From: an uncultured Ruminococcus sp.
GTDB lineage: Bacteria > Bacillota > Clostridia > Oscillospirales > Ruminococcaceae
Direction of reading: 5' to 3'
Assembly (NCBI GenBank): GCA_902786975.1
Contig: CADAES010000019.1
Coordinates: forward strand, 1 to 64,000
DNA: 64,000 nucleotides
The notes beneath the pieces are model-generated. The model did not search any database, had not been told where the DNA came from, and saw nothing but the letters and a program-made list of their open reading frames with translations. Shown here piece after piece: positions 23,807-32,122 of this stretch (position 1 is its first letter; every line of letters starts with the position of its first letter). The position numbers and the translations under genes are program-made.

Positions 23807-24691
23807 ATGAAACATACAAGGAGGAGAAAAAGAATGCTTGTTGTGATCGGAGTTATCGTTACGATAGTCGGCTTACTGATGATATGGTTCAACATCTCAT
23901 ATTCGCCGCTCAAAGAGCAGTTCAACAGGGATATCGGGAGGCTGACAGAACACAACAGGCTCGATAACGGTTCTGAGGTGTTCACCGAAAAGGACTTTGA
24001 GCACCTGCCGGCGGCGCTTCGCAGATATGTGGAAAACAGCGGGTACATCGGCAAGCGGAAGATGTCGTATCTTAAAATGGAATACAAAGATGTTGATTTC
24101 AGAACGGGCAGAAACGGCGCAAAGCTGAAAATGGACTACACACAGTACAACTTTGTGAAAGAGCCGTGCAGAATGGCTTTTGACGACGCAAGTATGTTCG
24201 GTGTCCCGTTTCAGGGATATGACTATTATGAGGACGGAAAGGGCGGGATGAAAGGCGTTATCGGAAAGCTGATAACACTTTTCAACGAGACGGGCGAGGA
24301 AATGGACAGGGCTTGCCTTGTGACGTTTCTTGCGGAAAGCCTGTTCGTGCCGTCGGTGCTTACACAGGACTATGTGGACTTTGAGCAGATAAACGAGTAC
24401 GAGGTCAAGGGCAGTATCACCTACAAGGGGCAGACCGTCAGCGGTGTGTTCAGATTCAGCGGCGATTACGAAATGGAGTCGTTCACGACCACGGACAGAA
24501 AGGACGACAAGACACCGTGGACAGCAAAGTGCAGCGACTATAAGCTGTCCGAGGACGGAGTGAAGCTTCCGACGAGGTTCGCTGCGATATGGAACTACAA
24601 GGACGGCGACTTTGTTTACTTTGACGGTGCTATCAGCAGCATCAGCTACGGATACGGCAAACAGCCGGCAGAAAACGCAGGAGGTAAATAA
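23807..24691 (+). CDS. DUF6544-like membrane-anchored protein
   Basis: 294 residues. A basic start, one membrane span (about 9-28), and an outside domain that begins FEHLPAALRRYVENSGYIGK. The LP-x-x-(L/V)-R-R-Y motif and the later beta-rich segments fit DUF6544, whose function is unknown. It is separated from the radical SAM gene by a single base, so the two are probably translationally coupled and work together. Confidence 0.65.
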   Translation: MKHTRRRKRMLVVIGVIVTIVGLLMIWFNISYSPLKEQFNRDIGRLTEHNRLDNGSEVFTEKDFEHLPAALRRYVENSGYIGKRKMSYLKMEYKDVDFRTGRNGAKLKMDYTQYNFVKEPCRMAFDDASMFGVPFQGYDYYEDGKGGMKGVIGKLITLFNETGEEMDRACLVTFLAESLFVPSVLTQDYVDFEQINEYEVKGSITYKGQTVSGVFRFSGDYEMESFTTTDRKDDKTPWTAKCSDYKLSEDGVKLPTRFAAIWNYKDGDFVYFDGAISSISYGYGKQPAENAGGK

Positions 24692-24692
24692 A

Positions 24693-25814
24693 ATGGCAGA
24701 AAAACGATTCGATATACAGAAATATCTTTCCGACGGGGTCGAGGCGCTCGTTTCCGAGGCGATAAGGGCTACGCTCAAGAATCCCGCACAGGGCTTATTC
24801 TTCGCAAAGTTCGCAGTAAGCGCAAAAAAAGCCTCCGCAAAGCGACAGAGGCTCGAACAGCAGGGAGAGCATATCCCGCCGTTTCTGATAGCAAGCATAA
24901 CCAGCAAGTGCAATCTGCACTGTGCGGGCTGTTATTCACGCAGCAGTGATGCGACCAACGACAAAGCGCCGAGCTGCCAGCTGACGGGCGAACAATGGGA
25001 GAGGATATTTGACGAAGCTCGCTCGCTGGGAATCAGCTTTATTCTGCTTGCGGGCGGAGAGCCGCTTCTGCGCAGAGATGTTATCCAAGCCGCAGGCAGA
25101 TACAGGGACATTCTGTTCCCTGTGTTCACCAACGGCACTTTCCTTGACGAGCGTTACATAAAGCTTTTTGACAAATGCCGCAACCTTGTGCCTGTCATGA
25201 GCTTGGAGGGAGGCCGTGAGCAGACCGATAAAAGGCGCGGCGAGGGCGTTTATGACAAGCTTATCTCAAATATGGATACGCTTCACCGCAAGGGTATCAT
25301 TTTCGGAGTTTCCATCACCGTCACGACCGAGAACATAAAAAACGTCTGCTCGGACGGATTCCTTAAAGGTTTGTCGGCAAGAGGCTGCAAGGCTGTGATA
25401 TTTGTAGAGTTCGTTCCCGTGACCGACGATGCTGTGAACCTTGCCCCGGGCGACGAACAGCGGGACTACCTTGCAGGCAGGCTTGAAAGTCTGAGGGAGC
25501 AGATGCCCGAAATGGTGTTCGTGTCATTCCCGGGTGACGAGAAAAGCTCGGGCGGCTGTCTTGCCGCAGGCAGAGGCTTTTTCCACATAAACTCACACGG
25601 CGGCGCAGAGCCTTGTCCGTTCTCGCCGTTTTCGGATATAAACGTAAAGGACACCTCGCTTCGCACGGCGCTGAAGTCGGAGCTGTTCAAGGGGCTTCGT
25701 GACGGCGGACTGCTCAACGACGATCACAAAGGCGGGTGCGTGCTCTACGAAAAGCGCTCACAGGTGCAGAGCCTGCTGGGCACAACAGGACCCGACCTTA
25801 CACAACAGAAATAG
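24693..25814 (+). CDS. Radical SAM protein with a C-terminal cysteine-containing region
   Basis: 373 residues from ATG 24693, behind AGGAGG. The radical SAM cluster motif CNLHCAGC supplies Cys73, Cys77 and Cys80; the GGEP motif (AGGEPLL) binds SAM. The C-terminal part has GGC, CPFSP and GGC cysteines that could hold a second Fe-S cluster, as in SPASM/twitch proteins. An N-terminal helical extension of about 60 residues precedes the barrel. Substrate unknown. The closest general pattern is that of radical SAM proteins annotated as MoaA/PqqE/SkfB-like; no precursor peptide gene was found beside it. Confidence 0.85.
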   Translation: MAEKRFDIQKYLSDGVEALVSEAIRATLKNPAQGLFFAKFAVSAKKASAKRQRLEQQGEHIPPFLIASITSKCNLHCAGCYSRSSDATNDKAPSCQLTGEQWERIFDEARSLGISFILLAGGEPLLRRDVIQAAGRYRDILFPVFTNGTFLDERYIKLFDKCRNLVPVMSLEGGREQTDKRRGEGVYDKLISNMDTLHRKGIIFGVSITVTTENIKNVCSDGFLKGLSARGCKAVIFVEFVPVTDDAVNLAPGDEQRDYLAGRLESLREQMPEMVFVSFPGDEKSSGGCLAAGRGFFHINSHGGAEPCPFSPFSDINVKDTSLRTALKSELFKGLRDGGLLNDDHKGGCVLYEKRSQVQSLLGTTGPDLTQQK

Positions 25815-25833
25815 CAAAAGCTAAAGGACAGTT

Positions 25834-26373
25834 TCAGATATTTGTGCAAAAATCAGTTATCTCGTCCATTCTCATAAGGACATCGTCTTTGTTTTCGATA
25901 CTGCACAACCCGAGATGTCCGCAGAATTCTATCTCCAGATGCCCGCAGAAATGCTCTATCGTCCGGATAAGCCGTTCGCACTCTTTCATATTCGGTCCTG
26001 TTCTCTGAACGACCGCATAACCCTTTTTGCCTTTGGAAAGGCTTGCGTGCGGCTCGTGGGTGTTGCTGTACGGCGTACAGCGGTCGATGAACACCTTGAA
26101 CTGCCCGGGGACGTCCGCCCAGTATGACGGCGAAACGCAAATGATGATGTCCGCCGCCTCAAATTCAGCCATAAGCTGCTGAGCACCGTCCGACTGCACA
26201 CATTCTGCTGTTTTGTGACAGCTCCGGCAGCCCTTGCAAAAGGCGATGCTGTAATCGTCGATGCAGACCTGTTTTGTTTCATATCTTTGCGACAGCTCTG
26301 CTGAAATAATACTGCATATCTCCGCAGTTGCGCCGCTTTTCACAGGTGAACAGTTGATTATCAGTGCTTTCAT
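25834..26373 (-). CDS. NADPH-dependent FMN reductase / iron-sulfur flavoprotein-like
   Basis: 179 residues, ATG behind AGGAGG. Flavodoxin-like fold: FMN-phosphate loop CSPVKSGATA, then a cysteine cluster CKGCRSCHKTAEC (Cys46, 49, 52, 58), and the SPSYWADVPGQFKVFIDR segment. The cysteines resemble the compact motif of archaeal and clostridial iron-sulfur flavoproteins, which pass electrons from ferredoxin. The C-terminus adds more cysteines. Convergent with the radical SAM gene, 20 bases apart. Confidence 0.85.
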   Translation of the reverse strand: MKALIINCSPVKSGATAEICSIISAELSQRYETKQVCIDDYSIAFCKGCRSCHKTAECVQSDGAQQLMAEFEAADIIICVSPSYWADVPGQFKVFIDRCTPYSNTHEPHASLSKGKKGYAVVQRTGPNMKECERLIRTIEHFCGHLEIEFCGHLGLCSIENKDDVLMRMDEITDFCTNI

Positions 26374-26397
26374 TTCATATCCTCCTTTAAACTAAAA

Positions 26398-26427
26398 GCC
26401 TTCCCGCACAGTGCAGGAAGGCATTTT
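26398..26427 (-). terminator. Terminator of the polyamine operon (after nspC)
   Basis: GCCTTCC...GGAAGGC (26398-26404 with 26416-26422), inner GCA/TGC pairs, then TTTTAG on the minus strand; the plus-strand side has ATTTTTTA. Confidence 0.75.
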
Positions 26428-27558
26428 TTACAATCTGTTTTTAAAGTCCTCGTACCCGAATTCACGCACGAGTTCAATACCGCCGTCGAGCTTTTCCAGA
26501 TAGATAGCAGGCAGCGGCATACCGTTGAATGTGTTGTTCTTGACGGTCGTGTAGATAGCCATATCGGTAAACACAAGCCTGTCGCCCTCTTTCAGAGGCT
26601 TATCGAACGAATAGTCGCCGATAATGTCACCCGCAAGGCAGGTAGGTCCGCCGAGGCGATAGGTGTACGGCTTCTCCCCCGCTTCGCCCGAGCCTATTAT
26701 CATCGGACGGTAGGGCATTTCAAGCACATCGGGCATATGGCAGGCTGCCGAAGTATCCACAATAGCAAGGTCCATTCCGTTTTTCAGCGTATCCAGCACG
26801 CTCGCAACGAGCCAGCCCGCATTGAGTGCGACCGCCTCGCCCGGCTCAAGATAGACCTGCACGCCGTACTTGTCCTGCAAGCAGCTCACGCACTTTTCAA
26901 GCTTTTCAAGGTCGTAGCCCGGCTTTGTGATATGGTGACCGCCGCCGAGGTTGAGCCATTTCATTTTGCCCAGATACCTTCCGAACTTTTCCTCGATATG
27001 CGGGATAGTCCTCTCAAGCACATCTGCGCCCTGCTCGCACATCGTATGAAAGTGCAAGCCCTCTATGCCGTCAAGCTCGCCTTGCTCAAAGCTGTCAAGC
27101 GTAGTGCCGAGTCTTGAATTTACAAAGCAGGGGTTGTAGATATCCGTTTCTATCTCCGAATACTCAGGATTGCAGCGGATACCGCAGGAGATATTCCTGC
27201 CGCAGTTTTTAACGGTGTCACGGTGCTTTTTCCACTGAGAAAAGCTGTTGAACACGATGTGGTCGGCTATCCCGACAAGCTCCCGCATATCCTCGTCGGA
27301 ATAGGCGGGGCTGTAAACGTGTACCTCGCCGCCGAACTCTTCCCTGCCCAGGCGTGCCTCGTAAAGCCCGCTGGCAGTCGTTCCGCAAAGCACCGCTGAC
27401 AGCTGCGGGTAGGTGCAGAAATTTGAAAAAGCCTTCTGCGCAAGCAGTATCTTGCAGCCCGTGTGCTCCATCACGCTTTCAAGTATCGAGAGATTTTGCG
27501 CAAGCGCATTTTCGCTTATTACATAACAGGGCGTTTTTACAGCGTTTATATCAAACAT
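26428..27558 (-). CDS. nspC: Carboxynorspermidine (carboxyspermidine) decarboxylase
   Basis: 376 residues, full length. A fold-type III PLP enzyme of the alanine racemase/DapDC class: PLP lysine in LLAQKAFSNF (Lys42), the glycine loop LNLGGGHHITKPGYD, EPGEAVALNAGW, and the C-terminal FTDMAIYTTVKNNTFNG. It removes CO2 from carboxynorspermidine, carboxyspermidine or a related product, releasing the polyamine. The CASDH-like partner lies three genes upstream in the same operon. Last gene of the cluster. Confidence 0.95.
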   Translation of the reverse strand: MFDINAVKTPCYVISENALAQNLSILESVMEHTGCKILLAQKAFSNFCTYPQLSAVLCGTTASGLYEARLGREEFGGEVHVYSPAYSDEDMRELVGIADHIVFNSFSQWKKHRDTVKNCGRNISCGIRCNPEYSEIETDIYNPCFVNSRLGTTLDSFEQGELDGIEGLHFHTMCEQGADVLERTIPHIEEKFGRYLGKMKWLNLGGGHHITKPGYDLEKLEKCVSCLQDKYGVQVYLEPGEAVALNAGWLVASVLDTLKNGMDLAIVDTSAACHMPDVLEMPYRPMIIGSGEAGEKPYTYRLGGPTCLAGDIIGDYSFDKPLKEGDRLVFTDMAIYTTVKNNTFNGMPLPAIYLEKLDGGIELVREFGYEDFKNRL

Positions 27559-27566
27559 TTTTACTC

Positions 27567-27854
27567 CTAAAGCGATGTTTTGTCAAACAGTACGGTCAGT
27601 TTGTCGTTAGTGGTCTTTGCATTCATAAATGCCGCAAAAACCTCGTCGGCAAACTTTTTCATTTCGGGCTTTATCTCTTCGGTATCGTAGAATGTGACCT
27701 CGATATCGTCCTGGAATTCACAAAGCACATCAAACAGTTTTGAAACGGACTTTATACCTCCGTCCTCACAGCCGAGTGCCTTGCTTATATAGTCAAAGAA
27801 CCTTTCGGAGCTTTCAAACTGTACATCATCTATCATCACCAGCATTTTCTTCAC
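27567..27854 (-). CDS. Barstar-like small protein
   Basis: 95 residues from a GTG (27852-27854) with AAGGA just upstream; the ATG three codons later is possible. The sequence shows the barstar pattern: an opening strand, SSERFFDYISKALGCEDGGIKSVSKLFDVLCEF, a short strand, then a helix and a last strand LTVLF. Barstar proteins inhibit barnase-type RNases. No barnase-like gene is in this window. The family call is by pattern only. It overlaps the preceding membrane gene by 29 bases. Confidence 0.5.
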   Translation of the reverse strand: MKKMLVMIDDVQFESSERFFDYISKALGCEDGGIKSVSKLFDVLCEFQDDIEVTFYDTEEIKPEMKKFADEVFAAFMNAKTTNDKLTVLFDKTSL

Positions 27855-28095
27855 CGCTTTCCTTTTCTTTTCTTCGTCGTTTCAGATGTGTGCCGTACCT
27901 AATGTCCAGCACAAGCAGCGTGACCGCCACCCCGAGAAAGAACGAGGGCAGCGTCAGCGCAAATATTTTGGGCAGCATAGAGATATTCATATACGACATT
28001 ATCACGCCGACTACGATATACCACGCAAAGAATGCCACCGCCACGAGCATTATCAGCAGTCTGCGTCTGCCGTGCTTACGTCTTATCCTCGCCAT
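27826..28095 (-). CDS. Small two-span membrane protein
   Basis: 89 residues. A very basic start (RIRRKHGRRRR-like), two membrane helices (about 14-32 and 42-63), and a charged tail. It begins right after the dehydrogenase stop (TGATATG), so translation is probably coupled. The 3' end overlaps the barstar-like gene in another frame. Function unknown. Confidence 0.7.
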   Translation of the reverse strand: MARIRRKHGRRRLLIMLVAVAFFAWYIVVGVIMSYMNISMLPKIFALTLPSFFLGVAVTLLVLDIRYGTHLKRRRKEKESGEENAGDDR

Positions 28096-28096
28096 A

Positions 28097-29299
28097 TCAG
28101 TCTACAAGAACAGGGTCGAAGTTCTCTTTCCAAGGCAGGCCCCACTTGTTGAGAGCTTCCATGAACGGATCGGGGTCGAACTCCTCGATGTTGTAAACGC
28201 CCGGCTTCTTCCACTTGCCTGTCATGACCATCATTGCGCCTATCATTGCAGGCACGCCTGTTGTATAGCTGATAGCCTGCGAGCCGACCTCCTTGTAGCA
28301 CTCCTGGTGGTCGCAGACATTGTAAACGTAGTATTTAACGTCCTTGCCGTCCTTTTTGCCCTGGCAGATACAGCCGATGTTGGTCTTGCCCTTTGTTCTG
28401 GGGCCAAGTGAAGCGGGGTCGGGAAGCACAGCCTTGAGGAACTGAAGCGGAACGATCTTTTTGCCCTCAAAGTCGATCGGCTCGATAGATGTCATACCCA
28501 CGTTTTCAAGGCATTTGAGGTGCGTGAGATAGCTCTGTCCGAAGGTCATGAAGAACCTGATGCGCTTGATGCCCTTGATGTTGAGTGCGAGCGATTCAAG
28601 CTCCTCGTGGTGCAGAAGATACATATCCTTCTCGCCGACCTCGTCAAAGTTATAGACTCTCTTTATCTCCATAGGCTCGGTCTCGACCCACTTGCCGTCC
28701 TGAATGTAGGAGCCTTTAGCAGACACCTCACGGATATTGATCTCGGGATTGAAGTTGGTGGCGAACGGATAGCCGTGGTCGCCGCCGTTGCAGTCGAGAA
28801 TGTCGATATAGTTTATCTCGTCAAAGTAGTGCTTCTGTGCATAAGCGCAGAAAACGCCCGTAACACCGGGGTCAAATCCGGAACCGAGCAGAGCTGTGAT
28901 GCCTGCTTTTTCAAATCTCTCACGGTAAGCCCACTGCCACGAATACTCAAACTTAGCCGTGTCCTCAGGCTCGTAGTTAGCGGTATCGACATAGTCCACC
29001 TTGCATTCAAGGCAGGCGTCCATGATGTGCAGATCCTGATAAGGCAGTGCAACATTTATGCAGATGTCGGGCTTGTACTCCTTCATCAGAGCGACAAGCT
29101 CGGGAACGTTGTCGGCATTCACCTGTGCGGTAGTTATCTTAGTTTTTGTCTTGCCCTCCAGTTCAGCTTTGAACTTATCGCACTTTGATTTTGTGCGGCT
29201 TGCGATGCAGATCTCCTCAAAGACCTCGCTGTTCTGGCAGCACTTGTGTATAACAACACCTGCAACTCCGCCAGCACCAATAATTAAAGCTCTACCCAT
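28097..29299 (-). CDS. Carboxynorspermidine synthase-like dehydrogenase (saccharopine dehydrogenase family)
   Basis: 400 residues, full length. The N-terminal NAD(P) loop is IIGAGGVAGVV; the LGSGFDPGVTGVF and NPEINIREVSAKGSY segments are hallmarks of the CASDH/Lys1-like branch. The enzyme condenses aspartate semialdehyde with a diamine and reduces the Schiff base. With putrescine it forms carboxyspermidine. Related enzymes using agmatine to form carboxyaminopropylagmatine have been described, which is relevant because speA and speB lie in this operon. NspC then decarboxylates the product. Confidence 0.93.
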   Translation of the reverse strand: MGRALIIGAGGVAGVVIHKCCQNSEVFEEICIASRTKSKCDKFKAELEGKTKTKITTAQVNADNVPELVALMKEYKPDICINVALPYQDLHIMDACLECKVDYVDTANYEPEDTAKFEYSWQWAYRERFEKAGITALLGSGFDPGVTGVFCAYAQKHYFDEINYIDILDCNGGDHGYPFATNFNPEINIREVSAKGSYIQDGKWVETEPMEIKRVYNFDEVGEKDMYLLHHEELESLALNIKGIKRIRFFMTFGQSYLTHLKCLENVGMTSIEPIDFEGKKIVPLQFLKAVLPDPASLGPRTKGKTNIGCICQGKKDGKDVKYYVYNVCDHQECYKEVGSQAISYTTGVPAMIGAMMVMTGKWKKPGVYNIEEFDPDPFMEALNKWGLPWKENFDPVLVD

Positions 29300-29333
29300 T
29301 ACTTATCATTCCTTTCAGTTTAATTAAATATCA

Positions 29334-29723
29334 TCATAAGAAATCCCAGTCATCTTTTTTATCTTCGAGTTTATATCTATTATCATTTTCTTCAATAACG
29401 CTTTCACTCGTTTCTTCTTGCTGCGGCTCAAGTCGTTTTTTTCTTAAACTGAACAAAACCGAAATTATGCAGACAGGCACAGAATATACCAGCAGCAAGA
29501 TAGTTGTGAAATAGTCCATGCCCATATATGCAGCAGCGAACGAAAAACCAAATATTGCAATTCCCGCCGCAGCTGCCCATTTTCTAACAATCATACAGAG
29601 CAACGATACTACGAGTGCTATATATGGTAACGCAGTTATAAAGAAAAATAACGCTTTAACAATAAACGGAACTTTGACCGACAAATCAGCATCAGTTGCA
29701 AGCACCGTAAGAATGCCTTTCAT
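29334..29723 (-). CDS. Small membrane protein A of a duplicated pair
   Basis: 129 residues with three to four hydrophobic spans (about 18-45, 50-66, 68-90) and a charged tail containing EETSES. It resembles the next gene upstream in topology, tail (ETSES) and even translation-start context (GGAGATGAACG-CAAATG against GGAGATGAACG-AAAATG). Base composition is AT-richer than the enzymes around it. No family recognised. Confidence 0.7.
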   Translation of the reverse strand: MKGILTVLATDADLSVKVPFIVKALFFFITALPYIALVVSLLCMIVRKWAAAAGIAIFGFSFAAAYMGMDYFTTILLLVYSVPVCIISVLFSLRKKRLEPQQEETSESVIEENDNRYKLEDKKDDWDFL

Positions 29724-29761
29724 TTGCGTTCATCTCCTTTTAACTCGTCAGATGTAAGAAG

Positions 29762-30097
29762 CTATTTATTCTCGTTTGTGCTGTTCTCGCTTTCGCTCGT
29801 TTCAGCTTGCTCAGATGCAAGCTTTTTCTTTGATTCTATGAAATGTGCTGCACTGCAAACCAGAACAGGATAAAGAATCACAAGAACAATTATTACAGGA
29901 TTTATCATAACCCAAGGAAACCCGAACAAAGCGGTATTTATGGAAAATACCGAAGCAGTTTTCCATTTAGAAGAAAGCATACTGATGACAGAAATACACA
30001 TGCAGACTAAAGCAACAACGCCTGATACGATCATTAATGCGATCATACCGCCAAAGCCATCGCTGTCAAGCGCTAACAGCATCAAATCTTCATACAT
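29762..30097 (-). CDS. Small membrane protein B of a duplicated pair
   Basis: 111 residues, spans at about 15-42 and 55-87, then a charged tail with AETSESEN. It appears related to protein A. Their place between speB and the CASDH gene suggests either an inserted pair or small membrane partners of polyamine metabolism; neither can be shown here. Confidence 0.7.
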   Translation of the reverse strand: MYEDLMLLALDSDGFGGMIALMIVSGVVALVCMCISVISMLSSKWKTASVFSINTALFGFPWVMINPVIIVLVILYPVLVCSAAHFIESKKKLASEQAETSESENSTNENK

Positions 30098-30111
30098 TTT
30101 CGTTCATCTCC

Positions 30112-30957
30112 TCACAGTATCGCAAGAAGTATCTCCCTAAGCAGCTTGCAGGCAAGCGCTGTGCTCCTGCCCGACGGGTCATAAACAGGCGAAAGCTCGT
30201 TCATATCGAGCCCGACGATGTTGAGTTCCGAAAGCGTCATTATCGCTTTGTGAAGCTCCTTAAAGCTCACGCCTCCGGCTTCGGGTGTGCCCGTTCCGCA
30301 GAACTCCGACGGGTCGAGCACATCGAGGTCGAGCGTGAAATAAACCGGCTTGCCTTTTAGCTTTGCAACTGTCTCGTCAAGCGTTTCAAGGTCGAACCTG
30401 TGAAGATAGGTGTGCGTTTTTGCGAACTCGAACTCGTCCCTGTCGCCGCTTCTGATGCCAAACTGGAAGATGCGTCCGTCGCCGACGATATCGTGACATC
30501 TGCGCAGAACGCAGGCGTGGGAAAGCTTAACGCCGAGGTAATCGTCTCTCAGGTCGCAATGTGCATCAAAGTGAATGATATGCACATCGGGGTACTTTTC
30601 AGCGACAGCCCTGAACTCGCCGAGAGTTACGAGGTGCTCGCCGCCTATCATAAACGGTATCTTGCCGTCAGCAAGTATCACTCTTGTTGTGTCCTCGATA
30701 TCGCAAAGCGCCTGCTCGGGGTTTCCGAAAGGCAGCTCTAAGTCTCCGCTGTCAAATACTTTATAATCGAGCAGGTCTTTATCCTGATATGGCGAAAAGG
30801 TCTCGATGCCGAAGCTCTCGCTTCTTATAGCACTCGATGCAAATCTCGTTCCCGGACGGAAGGAGGTCGTGCTGTCAAACGGTGCGCCGAAAAGGACTAT
30901 CTTTGCCTCGTCGTACTCGCAGTCACAGCCGATAAAGGTAAATACGTTCTTATTCAT
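30112..30957 (-). CDS. speB: Agmatinase-type ureohydrolase
   Basis: 281 residues from ATG 30955-30957, which overlaps the speE stop (ATGAATAA); AAGGAG lies 10 bases before. Mn-binding motifs of the arginase/agmatinase family are complete: GGEH, HFDAHCDLRDD and TLDLDVLDPSE. It hydrolyses agmatine to putrescine and urea; in some organisms a homologue acts on aminopropylagmatine to give spermidine directly. Both are possible in this cluster. Confidence 0.93.
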   Translation of the reverse strand: MNKNVFTFIGCDCEYDEAKIVLFGAPFDSTTSFRPGTRFASSAIRSESFGIETFSPYQDKDLLDYKVFDSGDLELPFGNPEQALCDIEDTTRVILADGKIPFMIGGEHLVTLGEFRAVAEKYPDVHIIHFDAHCDLRDDYLGVKLSHACVLRRCHDIVGDGRIFQFGIRSGDRDEFEFAKTHTYLHRFDLETLDETVAKLKGKPVYFTLDLDVLDPSEFCGTGTPEAGGVSFKELHKAIMTLSELNIVGLDMNELSPVYDPSGRSTALACKLLREILLAIL

Positions 30958-31798
30958 CAGCAAGTATCTCCTTTACATAATTCGGCAGCGCAAAACAGCC
31001 CTTGTGAAGCTCGGTGTTGTAGTAGCGCATCTTCAAGCCGAATTTCTCCCACTGCTCCGCTTTGAGGTCATAGACGGGGTGCAGATTTTTCGATGCGAAA
31101 CCGAAAAGCCAGTGCCCCGACGGATAGGTCGGGATATGCGCCTGATATACCATAGATACGGGGAAAGCACTGCTGATACGCTTGTGGGTGCGCTTCACCA
31201 TATCAACATAAGAATCGTAGTAGGTGCTTTCGTGCTGGTTGATAAGTATGCCCTTATCGGTCAGCGCCTTGAAGCAGTTGCCGTAAAACTCCTTTGTGAA
31301 CAAGCCCTCGCCGGGACCGAACGGGTCGGTCGAATCAACGATTATAAGGTCGTATTCGTCCTCTTTTCTGCGGACGAATTTCAGCCCGTCCTCAAAGAAC
31401 AGGTTTACCCTTTCGTCGTCGAATTTGCAGGCTGTCTGCGGAAGATACTGTTTGCATATCTCGACGACCTGCTCGTCTATCTCGACCATATCTATCCTTT
31501 CGATACCCGGGTAGCGGGTCAGCTCACGGATAGTACCGCCGTCGCCTGCGCCGATAACGAGGACGTTCTTTATATCGGGGTCAACAGCCATCGGCACGGC
31601 GGTCACCATTTCGTGATAGATATACTCGTCCTTTTCGGTGAGCATAATAAAGCCGTCGAGCACGAGCACACGCCCGAACTCGTAGGTGTCGAAAATATCT
31701 ATCTGCTGATAGTAGCTTTTGCCGCTGTAAAGCTGTTTTTTTACCTTTATCGTGAAATTCACATCGTCAGTATGCTTTTCGGTAAACCACAAGTCCAA
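30950..31798 (-). CDS. speE: Spermidine synthase (polyamine aminopropyltransferase)
   Basis: 282 residues from a TTG at 31796-31798 with AAGGAG eight bases before. The decarboxy-SAM site VLVIGAGDGGTIRE and the catalytic DSTDPFGPGEGLFTKEFY are clear. It transfers aminopropyl from decarboxylated SAM (made by SpeD) to putrescine, or to agmatine in relatives. The 3' end overlaps speB by eight bases, a sign of coupling. Confidence 0.95.
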   Translation of the reverse strand: MDLWFTEKHTDDVNFTIKVKKQLYSGKSYYQQIDIFDTYEFGRVLVLDGFIMLTEKDEYIYHEMVTAVPMAVDPDIKNVLVIGAGDGGTIRELTRYPGIERIDMVEIDEQVVEICKQYLPQTACKFDDERVNLFFEDGLKFVRRKEDEYDLIIVDSTDPFGPGEGLFTKEFYGNCFKALTDKGILINQHESTYYDSYVDMVKRTHKRISSAFPVSMVYQAHIPTYPSGHWLFGFASKNLHPVYDLKAEQWEKFGLKMRYYNTELHKGCFALPNYVKEILADE

Positions 31799-31819
31799 AA
31801 TAGGTTCTCCTTTCGTTAT

Positions 31820-32104
31820 TCAGAATATCCTGTTCCAGCCCTGCAGGAGGACAGGGTGAGCGTCAACGTACTTTTGGCGGAACTTCTCAGCCTGCTGCCT
31901 GTCGGCTATTATCTCGTGAGGATATTCACGGTCTATCTGTTCAAACTCGGCTTCGGTTATCTCGGCAGACGTTATAAAATCGTCGTTTCGGTTCGGATAC
32001 CCGTGCCACGCATAGTACACTTTTTTACCGTCCTTTATCTTCCAGCCGAAGCCGAAGCGGACCTGATTTGATATAAGGCGGTGGAAGCTTTCATTTTCAG
32101 ACAT
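31820..32104 (-). CDS. Small unknown protein in the polyamine operon
   Basis: 94 residues from ATG 32102-32104 with GGAGG six bases before. It is soluble, with a notable GFGWKIKDGKKVYYAWHGYPNR-like N-terminal strand region rich in aromatic residues, and an acidic middle. No family recognised. Its place between speA and speE suggests a role with polyamines, by context only. Confidence 0.75.
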   Translation of the reverse strand: MSENESFHRLISNQVRFGFGWKIKDGKKVYYAWHGYPNRNDDFITSAEITEAEFEQIDREYPHEIIADRQQAEKFRQKYVDAHPVLLQGWNRIF

Positions 32105-32122
32105 ATCCGTCCTCCGTAACAC

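Noticed and set aside
24693..25814. Ribosomal peptide (sactipeptide-like) cluster around the radical SAM gene
   Set aside because: No small Cys-rich precursor gene, transporter or peptidase was found beside it.
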